A stretch of DNA of 64,000 nucleotides from Deinococcus sp. JMULE3 (lineage in GTDB: Bacteria; Deinococcota; Deinococci; Deinococcales; Deinococcaceae), in contig NZ_SGWE01000003.1 of assembly GCF_013337115.1 (NCBI RefSeq), positions 1 to 64,000 on the forward strand. The letters run 5' to 3'. Below are positions 46,093 through 54,428 of the stretch, one piece after another. Numbering within the stretch: the stretch's first letter is position 1; each line of letters opens with the position of its first letter. The position numbers and the translations under genes are program-made. The notes below the pieces were generated by a model, which worked only from the letters and a program-made list of their open reading frames with translations, searched no databases and was not told the origin of the DNA.

Positions 46093-47235
46093 TTACTCGA
46101 TGGGCACCATCGTGTCCATAAAAATGACGTTCTTTTGACGGTCCTTCCTGCGGGTGCTGATGGTTCCAGTGACGCGCACCTGCTTGCGCCAGTTTGGCGC
46201 GACGACGTCGTCCATTAGCCCTGGGGCCACGTGCACCGTCCACTTCCCGCCCTGCTCGTCCGTCAGGCGGACGAGATCGTCCTTGCCGCGTCCATCCACC
46301 AGATGCAAGGTTCCGGTGATCTCACTGACTTCCGCATCAGTCCCGTTATCCACTGGAGTGTCTTGATGGGCGTTTATCGTCTTGCGGACGATATCGCGGG
46401 TCCGCTGGAGGGCAACGTTCTCGGTTTCCGTGCTGATGCCGACCTGCGTGACGTCCTTACCGTCCGGAGCCAGCTCAGTGGCGAGCGCCACGAAGTTGTT
46501 GTAGTACGCCTCGTCACGGATAGCGGCATGCAGCGTGTCCAGATGGTCAGTCTGGACGAGGCGGAGGTTCTGGATCACTTCGCGAACGACCGTATTCTGC
46601 TGACCAAAGACGTCGTTCTTCACGCCGAGGCGTACCGTCAGAGCGAAGCTGGCGGCGCGTGGCATCGAGATATACGTCTCGTACAGGTCCTTGATCTCAG
46701 TGGCTGGCGCGCCCTTCTGACGGAACGGCAGATTGGAGACGCGCTCCGCGGTCCGGTAGATCATCTTCTGCATGGTGGCCAGCCGTTGATAGGCGTGTTC
46801 ACTGGGCGCCATGCCGAGGCCGATGCCAGGGCCAGAAAGGGTGAGCTGGAACTCCCCTTCCTGCAGGGTGATGCCCCGTAATTCCAGATGACGCTCGAAC
46901 GTGACCTGTTCGTACAGATCGCGCAGCTCCTCGGCGATTTCCTCTGGCGGCTCTCCACTGAGGCCGTGCGCAATCAGCCGTTCCGCTTCGCGGTAGTTCC
47001 TGGTGCGCATGGCGATGCTGGCCGCACTTCGGTAGAGCACGGACCGCGTGGGCTCCACGGTGACCGCAAAGACCAGCATGTTGGCGGCTTGCGTTTCCAG
47101 TTCCAGGGCCAGTCCCAGGAACTGCTGTTCTGCGACAGGATCACCAGCCCGGCGGGCAATGTCGGCACGATCGACCGCTTCCATCGCCATGCGGTGGATT
47201 CGCTTCAACTCCTGTTGATCGAGTACAGCGCTCAT
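46093..47235 (-). CDS. Hypothetical 380-aa protein of a two-gene module
   Basis: ATG 47235 overlaps the stop of the partner gene (ATGA). Residues 1-120 are helical and TPR-like (YREAERLIAHGLSGEPPEEI). The middle is alpha/beta. The last 70 residues (EITGTLHLVDGRGKD, KWTVHVAPGLMDDVV, KQVRVTGTISTRRKDR) look like an OB or beta-barrel domain. No enzyme motif is seen. It is firmly coupled to a gene with a possible nuclease core in a defence-like island, so the two may form a sensor/effector pair. Function inferred, not known. Confidence 0.6.
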   Translation of the reverse strand: MSAVLDQQELKRIHRMAMEAVDRADIARRAGDPVAEQQFLGLALELETQAANMLVFAVTVEPTRSVLYRSAASIAMRTRNYREAERLIAHGLSGEPPEEIAEELRDLYEQVTFERHLELRGITLQEGEFQLTLSGPGIGLGMAPSEHAYQRLATMQKMIYRTAERVSNLPFRQKGAPATEIKDLYETYISMPRAASFALTVRLGVKNDVFGQQNTVVREVIQNLRLVQTDHLDTLHAAIRDEAYYNNFVALATELAPDGKDVTQVGISTETENVALQRTRDIVRKTINAHQDTPVDNGTDAEVSEITGTLHLVDGRGKDDLVRLTDEQGGKWTVHVAPGLMDDVVAPNWRKQVRVTGTISTRRKDRQKNVIFMDTMVPIE

Positions 47236-47783
47236 ACCTTCTCCAGATGCGAGTGCGGTTGCGACAGTTCCACAACGCCGACGTAGGCGGGCAGCTTGGT
47301 GGCGGCGCTTTGAGTCGTCTGTTTCTTCTTGAGTGCCACGCGCGAAGCCACGGTATTCCCCTGGCTGGCGCGCTCGATGCCGCTTACCTCAAGACGCGCT
47401 TTGCGTTGAAACAGAATTTCATCATCTTTTTCGCCCAGCCAGTAGTCTACACCCGTGCCTTTGCAGGAGCGGTCAACGACCGTGTACGGCGTGTTGGCCA
47501 GCAAAGTCAGGATGGCGATACCTGCCGCCGCTTCTTCCAGTGCTTCCTGCGGGTCGTTCCAAGTGCGCCTCATCTGATCTGTCACGGTGGTCGTCCAGTT
47601 CAGGACGGCTGGATTGCCAGCCACATCGCCGCCCATCGCCAGATCTACACCGGACGCATGTTGGTGTGCTTCCAGTCGCACGATGCAGGCCTGCACATGA
47701 CACTCGCCTTTCGCAGCACTGATGCCGGGGATGCTTCCGTTCTGCAGCGCTTCTAATGTCAAGGCTGTCAGTGGCACCGTCAC
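47232..47783 (-). CDS. Hypothetical 183-aa protein, possible nuclease, module partner
   Basis: Start chosen at GTG 47783 because GGAGG lies just upstream; the frame is open further to 47924 with no start signal. The segment GTGVDYWLGEKDDEILFQRK then ARLEVSGIE has an Asp in one strand and an E/Q-x-K arrangement in the next, as in PD-D/E-x-K nucleases, but this is weak evidence. The helical segment before it ends in TPYTVVDRSCKG. Overlaps the 380-aa partner gene. Family unknown to me. Confidence 0.55.
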   Translation of the reverse strand: MTVPLTALTLEALQNGSIPGISAAKGECHVQACIVRLEAHQHASGVDLAMGGDVAGNPAVLNWTTTVTDQMRRTWNDPQEALEEAAAGIAILTLLANTPYTVVDRSCKGTGVDYWLGEKDDEILFQRKARLEVSGIERASQGNTVASRVALKKKQTTQSAATKLPAYVGVVELSQPHSHLEKV

Positions 47784-48095
47784 GCCCTCCTCCACGTCAC
47801 AACATCGAAGTCTTGTAAGCGCAACTGACGCTGCGTGAGGTTTTGCCGCGAGATGATCTGCATGGCTGGTGCAATTGGCTGTGGCTGCATGTTTGCTCCG
47901 GAAAAACGCGATACACCCGGACATGAAAAGTCACCGCTCGCGCGGCTGCATTCATGTCCGAGCTCAGGAAGCCCCTCTCTCGGGGGCTAGAAACGCATCG
48001 GCAAGCGCAGAGTACGGGGTTCGCACAGGCGCCGCAACCCAATTCGCCCGCATAGTCACGCAGGTCAGTCGGAACGGCGCAAGACGTCCGATAGT
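47784..48095. other. Intergenic stretch upstream of the two-gene module
   Basis: About 310 bp, no convincing gene. Contains an inverted repeat CGGACATGAA (47918-47927) and TTCATGTCCG (47951-47960), 23 bp apart, and a CCCCTCTCTCGGGGGCT hairpin near 47971-47988 that may terminate the lysis operon or regulate the module. Confidence 0.5.
47918..47960. repeat. 10-bp inverted repeat, 23-bp spacer
   Basis: CGGACATGAA and TTCATGTCCG, perfect. It lies upstream of the leftward module and could be a regulator site or a hairpin in the leader. Confidence 0.5.
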
Positions 48096-48491
48096 TCAGG
48101 GCACCAGGGGCGGCCAGAACCGCAGCACGGGCAGACTGCCCCGCGCGGCCCGGTACCCCGCCAGATCCGCACTCCCGATCCGCGCCCCAGGCCCCCCGGT
48201 GAATGTCGCCTGCAGGGCGCTGCCCTCCGGGATCTCCGGCAGGACGCACCCCCACCGGACAGCGTTCACCGCCTGGCACCAGCGCGCCGCGTCCCCGGTC
48301 GGTGTCAGGTCAACACCACGAATCCGCAAGGCCACGCCGTCGCCCTTCCGGGTCGGGTCGCCGGTCAGCGGCCCCGGGCCGGGGTTCCCCACCGTGACGG
48401 TCAGGCCCTGCACCGTGACGGTCGACCGCTCCGGGGGGAGGCCGCACGCCGTGAAGAGCACCGCCACCAGGACCAGCAGCGCCCGCTTCAC
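48096..48491 (-). CDS. Lipoprotein of the lysis module
   Basis: 131 aa, ATG 48491 overlapping the previous stop (ATGA). Signal peptide with lipobox (LFTAC, Cys16). The mature part is beta-rich with two Cys (CQAVNAVRWGC). At the end of the lysis operon in a diderm-like host, an outer-membrane lipoprotein would be the natural o-spanin partner of the coiled-coil protein at 50247. That is inference from position and lipobox. Confidence 0.6.
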   Translation of the reverse strand: MKRALLVLVAVLFTACGLPPERSTVTVQGLTVTVGNPGPGPLTGDPTRKGDGVALRIRGVDLTPTGDAARWCQAVNAVRWGCVLPEIPEGSALQATFTGGPGARIGSADLAGYRAARGSLPVLRFWPPLVP

Positions 48492-49375
48492 GCGGCACCG
48501 TCCAGCACGTCGCGCGCCGCGTCGAGCAGCCGCCCGCGGTTCTCGTCGCTGAGGTACGTGCTGCCGTCCGCGAGATCCGCGATCACCGGCGCGAGGCGGA
48601 TGGCCAGCTCTGCCGCCTGCGCGGCCGTGAGCTGTTCGGGCAGCAGCTCGGCGAGGATCTGCCGCAGGGTGGCCAGCACCGCCGGAGCCAGGGCGCGGAC
48701 CGGACCGAGGAACGGAGTGGGGCTGCCGCCCATCATCCCGAGGGCCACCACTGCGTCCATGCCACGCTGAGCAGGCACGCCCATGGCCCGCATGGCGCGT
48801 GCCGCCTCGGCTTCCTGGAAGGCCGCAGCGGGCGGCGCGGCAGGGTCACCCTCACGCGTTCCCGCAGTCTGCGCCGCTGCCGCCGCGCTGCCCGTCTGAG
48901 TGTCCGCGGCGGCCCGATCGGGGAAGATCCATTTCGTCAGGGTCCGCAGGCTGTTCCACCCGGCGATCGACACGAGGCCCGCCAGCAGGCCGTTCACCAG
49001 CGTGACCGGCAGATCCGCGGCCGTGAACGCCACGCCGCCCGGCAGGGCGCTCACCGCCAGCCGCGCGACCACGCTGCCGCCCAGGCCGATCACGAACGCC
49101 AGGGTGCGCCACCGCCACGGCTTCCAGTCCAGGGGCGGCTCCCGCTTCGCCGCGTCCTGCTTCCACGCTTCCACCAGGCCGAATACAACAGCGCCCAGTG
49201 CAAACGGGTTGCTCGCCATGGTCCGCAGCCAACCGAGCGGGTCCGCACCCATGTCCGGCAGGCCCTCCTGTGCGAAGGCGTACCCGCAGCTCAGCAGCGC
49301 CAGTGCGAAGAACCACCGCAGCTGCGCGTCGAGCAGCAGGCCTGCGCCCGTCATCCAGTTCACGACTCGTTTCAT
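48488..49375 (-). CDS. Membrane protein of the lysis module, 295 aa
   Basis: ATG 49375, GGGAGG 4 nt upstream. A membrane segment at 15-35 (WFFALALLSCGYAFA) is followed by FALGAVVFGLVEAW, TLAFVIGLGGSVVARL and LVNGLLAGLVSIAGW, four helices in all. A long Ala-rich soluble tail carries QLTAAQAAELAIRLAP. The four-helix N-half resembles large holins; the tail is unusual. Coupled to the lipoprotein gene. Confidence 0.6.
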   Translation of the reverse strand: MKRVVNWMTGAGLLLDAQLRWFFALALLSCGYAFAQEGLPDMGADPLGWLRTMASNPFALGAVVFGLVEAWKQDAAKREPPLDWKPWRWRTLAFVIGLGGSVVARLAVSALPGGVAFTAADLPVTLVNGLLAGLVSIAGWNSLRTLTKWIFPDRAAADTQTGSAAAAAQTAGTREGDPAAPPAAAFQEAEAARAMRAMGVPAQRGMDAVVALGMMGGSPTPFLGPVRALAPAVLATLRQILAELLPEQLTAAQAAELAIRLAPVIADLADGSTYLSDENRGRLLDAARDVLDGAA

Positions 49376-49443
49376 GTCACCCTCCCAGGGGTCAAGGCGG
49401 GCGGCCACCCCGCGCTGGAGGTGGCCGCCCTGGTCGGTGAGGT

Positions 49444-50250
49444 TCAGCGCTCGGCGATCCAGATCCGCGTGAGGTCGGTCGCGTTGACGACCGTGCCGCC
49501 CGGCAGGGTGGTGCGCTGCCCGGCCACGTCGCGCCAGCCCCCCGCGCCGTCCGGCACGAGCACCACCGGACCGGGCACGGTCGGCTTCACGACGATCCCC
49601 GTCGTCGGCGCAGGAGCGGGGGCGGGGGCGGGCGTGGGTTTCGGGGCGCTGCCCTGCCCGCGTGCCATCGCGTCGCGCCACGCGGGCTGCCGGACACCCG
49701 GCAGCGGATCAGTCCACTGGAAGTGCATCCCGTCCTCGTAGGGATCGGTCCACAGGCCGCCCCACTCCCAGCCGCATTCCTGGAACACCCGCACCACGTC
49801 CCGGTCGATCTGCTGCTGCGCGAGCGGCACCCCGTACGCGTTCCAGGCCGCGTCGACGTCGAACGCCGCGCCGAACGCGTGCACGCTCAGGGGCCGGCTG
49901 CGGTCGTGGCCCATGTGCCGGAACGCGGCCGCGCCGTTGAAGGTCCGCAGCCGCCCGGCCAGCCCGCGCCGGTTGACTTCCGCCCAGGTGGCGATCAGCG
50001 GCGCAGCCACCAGGCGGTGCACCGTCACGCCGCTCACCGCCTTCCCGCCCAGCAGCGGCCAGTGGGGGAGCTTCTCGGCAGGGATGGTCGTGAGGTTCTC
50101 CCGCGCCCAGGCGGGGCTGGGTGTGAACCACGCGCCGCCCTGCGGACTGGGACCAGCGCCGGGTCCCTCGGGGTTGCCGTAGGCCGCGATCAGGGACGCC
50201 GCGGTCGCGCCGCTCGGTCGCGCGGCGATCAGTGCTTTCCAGTCGGTCAT
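49444..50250 (-). CDS. Endolysin: M15-type peptidase
   Basis: 268 aa, ATG 50250 overlapping the previous stop. The metal centre of M15 (VanY-like) peptidases is seen in SVHAFGAAFDVD (H, D) and DGMHFQW (H). This family cuts L-Ala-D-Glu or D-Ala cross-links of peptidoglycan. A Pro-Ala linker (PTPAPAPAPAPTT) leads to a 45-residue beta-rich C-terminal wall-binding-like domain. No signal peptide, so release needs the neighbouring holin-type membrane proteins. Confidence 0.85.
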   Translation of the reverse strand: MTDWKALIAARPSGATAASLIAAYGNPEGPGAGPSPQGGAWFTPSPAWARENLTTIPAEKLPHWPLLGGKAVSGVTVHRLVAAPLIATWAEVNRRGLAGRLRTFNGAAAFRHMGHDRSRPLSVHAFGAAFDVDAAWNAYGVPLAQQQIDRDVVRVFQECGWEWGGLWTDPYEDGMHFQWTDPLPGVRQPAWRDAMARGQGSAPKPTPAPAPAPAPTTGIVVKPTVPGPVVLVPDGAGGWRDVAGQRTTLPGGTVVNATDLTRIWIAER

Positions 50251-50588
50251 GGTGCTCCTCTGCCCATGCGCGCCAGCAGTTCGCGCGCGCGGGTCTGAAT
50301 CCAGTCGGGTGGGAACTGCCCACTCACCACGTCCCGGAGGAAGTCCAGCAGAGTCCGGCGGTCGGCGCGCAGTTCCTCCAGTTCCGTTTCCACCTTCCCG
50401 AGCCGCTCGTTGGTGCTTTTCAGCTCGGTTTTCATCTCCTGCAGGTCCCGGCGCACCCGGTCGTTTTCCGACACGAGCCGCGTCCAGGCGCTGTCCTTGC
50501 TCTTGCCGAGGTACGTCCACACGCCGGTCAGGGCGACCGTGCCCGCCGTGGTCCACCCGAGGATCTTGCCGATCAGTTCTAGATCCAC
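50247..50588 (-). CDS. Membrane-anchored coiled-coil protein, possible i-spanin
   Basis: 113 aa, GTG 50588. N-terminal membrane helix (GKILGWTTAGTVALTGVWTYLG), then a long heptad coiled coil (RVRRDLQEMKTELKSTNERLGKVETEL, residues about 42-75), then a basic end. This is the build of an inner-membrane spanin. Overlaps the endolysin start (ATGA). Function by layout and position. Confidence 0.6.
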   Translation of the reverse strand: MDLELIGKILGWTTAGTVALTGVWTYLGKSKDSAWTRLVSENDRVRRDLQEMKTELKSTNERLGKVETELEELRADRRTLLDFLRDVVSGQFPPDWIQTRARELLARMGRGAP

Positions 50589-50592
50589 GCCG

Positions 50593-50967
50593 TCACCGGA
50601 CCCCGGTGCCGAGCGCGGCCGCCACGGCTTTCAGATCCACGCTGGTCCACTGCGCGTGCAGGGCCAGCACGGCGCACAGGACCGACATGGGATTCCAGCC
50701 GCTGGCGAGGTACGCCGCGATGCCGACTGTCACCAGCCAGATCACGCTCAGCTGGCACAGCAGCATCCCGATCCGCGCCTTGCGGGTCTGCGCCAGCGGG
50801 AGGCCGGTCGCGCCGAGCAGGGCGGGCCACACCCACACGGGGATGTGCAGCCCGCCCCAGATCTCCAGCGGCCACAGGCTGGCCTTCTCGACGGGCACGG
50901 CGAGGTAGACAGCCAGGGCAAGCAGCGCGTGCCCCAGCAGCACCTGCGTGCGGTACGGCCGCAGCAT
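50593..50967 (-). CDS. Four-helix membrane protein, holin candidate
   Basis: 124 aa, ATG 50967 in TGATG overlap with the previous gene. Hydrophobic segments: LLGHALLALAVYLAV, VWVWPALLGATGL, LLCQLSVIWLVTVGIAAYL and MSVLCAVLALHA. Small multi-pass protein in the lysis cassette, fitting a class I/III holin that would release the endolysin. No signature motif exists for holins, so this is by context. Confidence 0.6.
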   Translation of the reverse strand: MLRPYRTQVLLGHALLALAVYLAVPVEKASLWPLEIWGGLHIPVWVWPALLGATGLPLAQTRKARIGMLLCQLSVIWLVTVGIAAYLASGWNPMSVLCAVLALHAQWTSVDLKAVAAALGTGVR

Positions 50968-51347
50968 CACCACCACGTCGGCACCCCCGTCAGGACGTTC
51001 ACCCACTGATTCGGCGCGGGCCGGTCCTGCACCTGCGCGCCGGGGAAGATCCACCAGTCGATCCGCCGCGGGAAGCCCGCGCCCATGCGGAAGTACCCGA
51101 TGGGTGGGATGCGGCCACCGTTCCGCGTGATGATCCGCGTATACCTGAGTTCATTCGGCGGGCAGGTAGGCGGCAGCTCGATCCGCACCTGGTACTGCCC
51201 CAGGATGCTGCGCGGCCCGGTCAGCCGCGCGGTGGCGGCGCAGCTGGGGGCATCGGAGGGGTTCAGGGCCAGTTCGGCCACGGCGACCGGCAGAACCAGC
51301 AGGGCCGCGCTGACGAGAAGAAGGAGGGCCAGTGGCCTGCGTCGCAT
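50967..51347 (-). CDS. Exported hypothetical protein, 126 aa
   Basis: ATG 51347, GAGG 8 nt upstream. Signal peptide or anchor (RRRPLALLLLVSAALLVLPVAVAE). The mature part is beta-rich with two Cys (CAATAR, PPTCPPNE). In the lysis/structural operon between structural genes and the holin candidate. Function unknown. Confidence 0.55.
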   Translation of the reverse strand: MRRRPLALLLLVSAALLVLPVAVAELALNPSDAPSCAATARLTGPRSILGQYQVRIELPPTCPPNELRYTRIITRNGGRIPPIGYFRMGAGFPRRIDWWIFPGAQVQDRPAPNQWVNVLTGVPTWW

Positions 51348-51424
51348 GGTGATCACCTCGTGCCCGGCGGAAAGGAAGGCGCGCCCCGGGCCGGGCAGCC
51401 GGGGCGCGTGAACGTGGGCGGGGT

Positions 51425-51842
51425 TCAGAGTTCGGGTGGGTTCGTGCACGTCGCGGGCCGGTCGTCAGGCAGACCCAGGGGCGCGACGGTGGCGCCGCAG
51501 GCCTGCAGGTACCGGGGCACGTACGCCGCGTCGGGCGATGGCGAGGCAGTGCGCCGCCTCATGTGCGCTGACCTCCGGCGTCAGCAGGCGGTCGTACATG
51601 ACGTGCACTTCGCACACGCCGTCCGGACGCATCCACGCCGTCCCGAGGACGTACCCCGCGATGCCGCCCGGCCGCGCGTACCGGTCCAGGGCCGCCTGGT
51701 CGATCTCGGCATGCCACTCGATGGGCACGTCCGGCCAGGGCCGCGTGACCAGCGGCGAGGGTGGCGCAGGCGCGGGCCGTCCGACAGTCGACTGGCCGCA
51801 CCCCGTGAGGAGCGCGGCCAGCAGCCCCAGCATCCACCTCAC
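51425..51842 (-). CDS. Lipoprotein with HExxH motif, apparent frameshift
   Basis: GTG 51842 overlaps the previous stop (GTGA). Lipobox LLTGC (Cys15). HEAAHC, an HExxH zinc-protease signature, is preceded by the strand VCEVHVMYDRLLTPEVSA. In the given frame the end is Arg-rich and stops at 51465. A +1 shift near 51533 gives a far more natural end (SPDAAYVPRYLQACGATVAP, PLGLPDD, TNPPEL) stopping at 51425. Either an extra base is present or the gene is mutated. A phage lipoprotein protease would be unusual. Confidence 0.5.
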
Positions 51843-52165
51843 GCGGTCGGCGCCCGCATGGACAGCGGCGCGAACTGCGCGGTGTCCCAGTCGACTGGCA
51901 TCACCTCGGCCCACACGAGCGTCAGGAACATCTCCCAGATCGCCACGCGATCTTCCTCGGTCCACGGGTAGCACAGCGCCACGCGGGAGCCGTCGCCGGA
52001 CACGTTCGGCTCGCCCGTCAGGGTGCCGCTGGGCAGCTCGATGGGCTGCACGAACGTGCGCCGGCCGATGGTGCGGGTGGTGGCAGACACGTACTCGTCG
52101 CGGTCCACAATGGCGATGTTGCCGGGGTCGGTGGGGGTGGTCTGGGTCGGGTCGGTCAGGGTCAT
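51839..52165 (-). CDS. Hypothetical 108-aa protein
   Basis: ATG 52165 (ATGA overlap). Beta-rich N-half (IVDRDEYVSATTRTIGRRTF), then acidic Trp-rich helices (EEDRVAIWEMFLTLVWAEV). In the structural operon between the LamG-type protein and the lipoprotein. Possibly a tail or assembly protein. Family unknown. Confidence 0.6.
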   Translation of the reverse strand: MTLTDPTQTTPTDPGNIAIVDRDEYVSATTRTIGRRTFVQPIELPSGTLTGEPNVSGDGSRVALCYPWTEEDRVAIWEMFLTLVWAEVMPVDWDTAQFAPLSMRAPTA

Positions 52166-53358
52166 ACGGTCACTCCTCGTCGGCTCAGGTGGTTACGGAT
52201 GAAGCGGTAGGCGCGCATGACCTCGGCGTCCGACAGGGCGCGGTCATGCCTGGAGAACCAGCTCTGGATGCCCGAGCCGGTATGCGCGATGGAAGCGGCG
52301 TACATGCCCAGCCGGGCGACTGAGGCCGCCACGGGCAGGAATGCGCGAGGGTTCTGGACCGTGCGGGTGCGTTCGCCCGCGCGGTACCAGCGGACCTCCC
52401 CGGCGGCGTAGTCCACCGTCACGGCGCACAGGTCGCCCACGTTGACGGCCGGTGAACTGGCCGTGATGCGGGTCACGCCGTCCGCCAGTTGGATGGTCAG
52501 CACCCCGCCAGAGGTGTACACCCACAGGTACGGCGCGGCGCCGCCGCTCTGCGTCCCCTGGCTGTACACGGTCGCCACGTCGTTCGCGCGCCCGGACAGG
52601 GCTGGGCCGGGCACGCGGAACATCAGCGTTTCCCCGCTGGCTCCGGCAGGGGCGTTCAGGCTCACGTAGTCGTCCACGCCGTCGAAGTTCAGGCCGTATG
52701 GCCCCCACGTCGGATCGTTGCTGTCGGCGGTCGCGGCGCTGCCCAGCGTCCCGGCGCGGGTCGGGTCCGAGCGGAAGGTCGGGAGGGTCTGCAGGTCGGT
52801 GGTGCGCTCGTAGGTCGCCGCTGCGTCCGCGCGCAGGTGGAACGCGGTGACGCGGAACCCGCGCCCGCTCTGGGCGGTGTACCGCACCACCCCGAAGTAG
52901 TTGCCGGGCGCGCTGCTGCTCGTCGTGGCGCGTATCCACACCCGGTACAGGCCGCCGCCGAGGTTCTCGACCCCGCTGTTGGCAGCGCTGGCCGTGATGG
53001 CATTGTTCGCCAGCACCAGCGAGAAGTCCGCTGCCGGATCGCTCGACGAACCGAGGACCGGCGCCCCGCCGCCATCCATCTTCACGACGACGCCGATGGT
53101 GTACGCGGTGCTGGGCAGGATGCCCAGGGCGGTGGAGTAGGCGTACTGCGCGCCGGTCGGCACGCCCGCCGGAAACACGAGCCACGCGGCGTACCCGTTG
53201 CTCCCGGCGACCTCCGTGATGGCAGGGGCGCCGCCCCTGACCATGCTGGCGAGCGGCCCTTCGCTGAGTGGCGTCAGGTTCGGGGCGCTGAAATCGTAAG
53301 CGGCGACGAGCCCGGCCAAGGGGAGGCTCAGCGCAGCGGCCAGGACCGCCCGCGTCAC
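52162..53358 (-). CDS. Large structural protein with LamG/concanavalin-like domain
   Basis: 398 aa, GTG 53358 (GTGA overlap). N-terminal hydrophobic stretch (RAVLAAALSLPLAGLVAAYD) looks like a signal peptide, odd for a virion protein. Then a beta-rich carbohydrate-binding-like domain (residues 30-190), and a second from 200 on with LNFDGVDDYVSLNAPAGASG ... IQLADGVTR, the LamG_3 pattern. Probably a tail-fibre-associated receptor-binding protein; cell-surface role of the lysogen possible. Confidence 0.6.
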   Translation of the reverse strand: MTRAVLAAALSLPLAGLVAAYDFSAPNLTPLSEGPLASMVRGGAPAITEVAGSNGYAAWLVFPAGVPTGAQYAYSTALGILPSTAYTIGVVVKMDGGGAPVLGSSSDPAADFSLVLANNAITASAANSGVENLGGGLYRVWIRATTSSSAPGNYFGVVRYTAQSGRGFRVTAFHLRADAAATYERTTDLQTLPTFRSDPTRAGTLGSAATADSNDPTWGPYGLNFDGVDDYVSLNAPAGASGETLMFRVPGPALSGRANDVATVYSQGTQSGGAAPYLWVYTSGGVLTIQLADGVTRITASSPAVNVGDLCAVTVDYAAGEVRWYRAGERTRTVQNPRAFLPVAASVARLGMYAASIAHTGSGIQSWFSRHDRALSDAEVMRAYRFIRNHLSRRGVTV

Positions 53359-54350
53359 CCGGTTACCACGGTCAGGGTCAGCGTGGTCGCGGCCGCCTGG
53401 GCGACATACGCGCCGGGGACGCCCGAGCGGAAGCGCACGCGGCCCTTGCGCCAGAGGTCGTTGGGCTCCAGGGTGATCGCCCGGTTGGCCGTGACCTTGA
53501 AGGTCAGGGCGTTCCCGAAGCGGTCGTACACCGGAAGCCACGTCGCGCCCCCGTCCGTGCTGTGCTCCAGGGACAGGTCGGCAGCGGACCAGTTCAGGCT
53601 GACGTCGATCATGGTGACGGTCTGCGTGTTGAGCAGGATCGGGTCGCTGGCGGTGCCGTTCGTCGGGATGTTCAGCACGATGATGGCCGGGATGTCCGGG
53701 TTGAGCTTGACCTGCAGCGTGCCCTGGAGGGCGTTGCGGATGGCGACCTGGGTGGCCTCGGTGCCCAGCAGGCCCACGGCCGTCTGGAGGGCGGTGAGGA
53801 TGGTGTTTGCGGACGTTTGCAGGGCGCTGGTCGCCGCCCCGGCGGGCAGGGGCAGGGACGCGGCGCTGACGGGTTGCGCCTCAGTCTTGGCGGCCTGCGC
53901 GGCCAGCAGCACGCGGATCTGCTCGTCCTTCGCCAGGATCTCGGTGAGCTTCGAGAGGACGTTGTCGTCCTTCAGACCCAGACTGCCGAGCAGGGTCTCG
54001 ATGCCGTCAGTGTTGCTGTTCAGGCTCCCGAGTAGGGTCTCGACGCCGTCGTTGTAGCTGGTCAACTGGGTCAGCAGCGTGTTGGACTGCTGCGCGAACA
54101 CTTCCAGGCCGTCCGTGTTGCCGCTCATCACCTGCAGGGCGCTCACGGCCAGGAGGACCTGCGCCAGGATCTCCTGCTGCGTCGCCTCGCGGGCGCTGTC
54201 CGGGTCGCTGGTCGCGCCGGGCGGGAACGCGACGGGCAGGGGATTGTTCGCGCCCAGCATGCGCGCCTGCCCGTCCACGCCTTCGAGCGCCAGGGCAACC
54301 GCGCCGCTTTTCCAGAGGTTCAGGGCGTTCCGGGGTGGGACTTCACTCAT
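53355..54350 (-). CDS. Tail-fibre-type protein, 331 aa
   Basis: ATG 54350, GGAGA upstream. Helical repeats of TSYNDGVETLLGSL and NSNTDGIETLLGSL in the first third suggest a coiled trimeric shaft. Then Ala-rich sequence, then a beta-rich C-terminal domain (IDVSLNWSAADLSLEHSTDGG). Typical build of a baseplate or fibre protein. Starts in the operon after a GC hairpin (54374-54403). Confidence 0.6.
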   Translation of the reverse strand: MSEVPPRNALNLWKSGAVALALEGVDGQARMLGANNPLPVAFPPGATSDPDSAREATQQEILAQVLLAVSALQVMSGNTDGLEVFAQQSNTLLTQLTSYNDGVETLLGSLNSNTDGIETLLGSLGLKDDNVLSKLTEILAKDEQIRVLLAAQAAKTEAQPVSAASLPLPAGAATSALQTSANTILTALQTAVGLLGTEATQVAIRNALQGTLQVKLNPDIPAIIVLNIPTNGTASDPILLNTQTVTMIDVSLNWSAADLSLEHSTDGGATWLPVYDRFGNALTFKVTANRAITLEPNDLWRKGRVRFRSGVPGAYVAQAAATTLTLTVVTG

Positions 54351-54373
54351 CGGGTCTCCTCTCCGGCTGCAAG

Positions 54374-54403
54374 GGAAGGCCCCCACCGCGCCGGACGACG
54401 GTG
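54374..54403. terminator. GC-rich hairpin in the tail operon
   Basis: GGCCCCCACCG and CGGTGGGGGCC, 11-bp arms, loop of 8-10 nt, located after the stop of the 240-aa gene and before the 331-aa gene. No clear U-tract; probably partial termination or mRNA processing. Confidence 0.5.
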
Positions 54404-54428
54404 GGGGCCAGAACGAGACGAGGTGCGA

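Noticed and set aside
47797..48279. Minus-strand frame upstream of the two-gene module
   Set aside because: Cys/Ser/His-rich shadow crossing a hairpin and an inverted repeat; no start signal.
49444..50556. N-terminal extension of the endolysin beyond 50250
   Set aside because: The upstream frame is Arg/Gly-rich antisense-like sequence over the coiled-coil gene; ATG 50250 with gene overlap is the better start.
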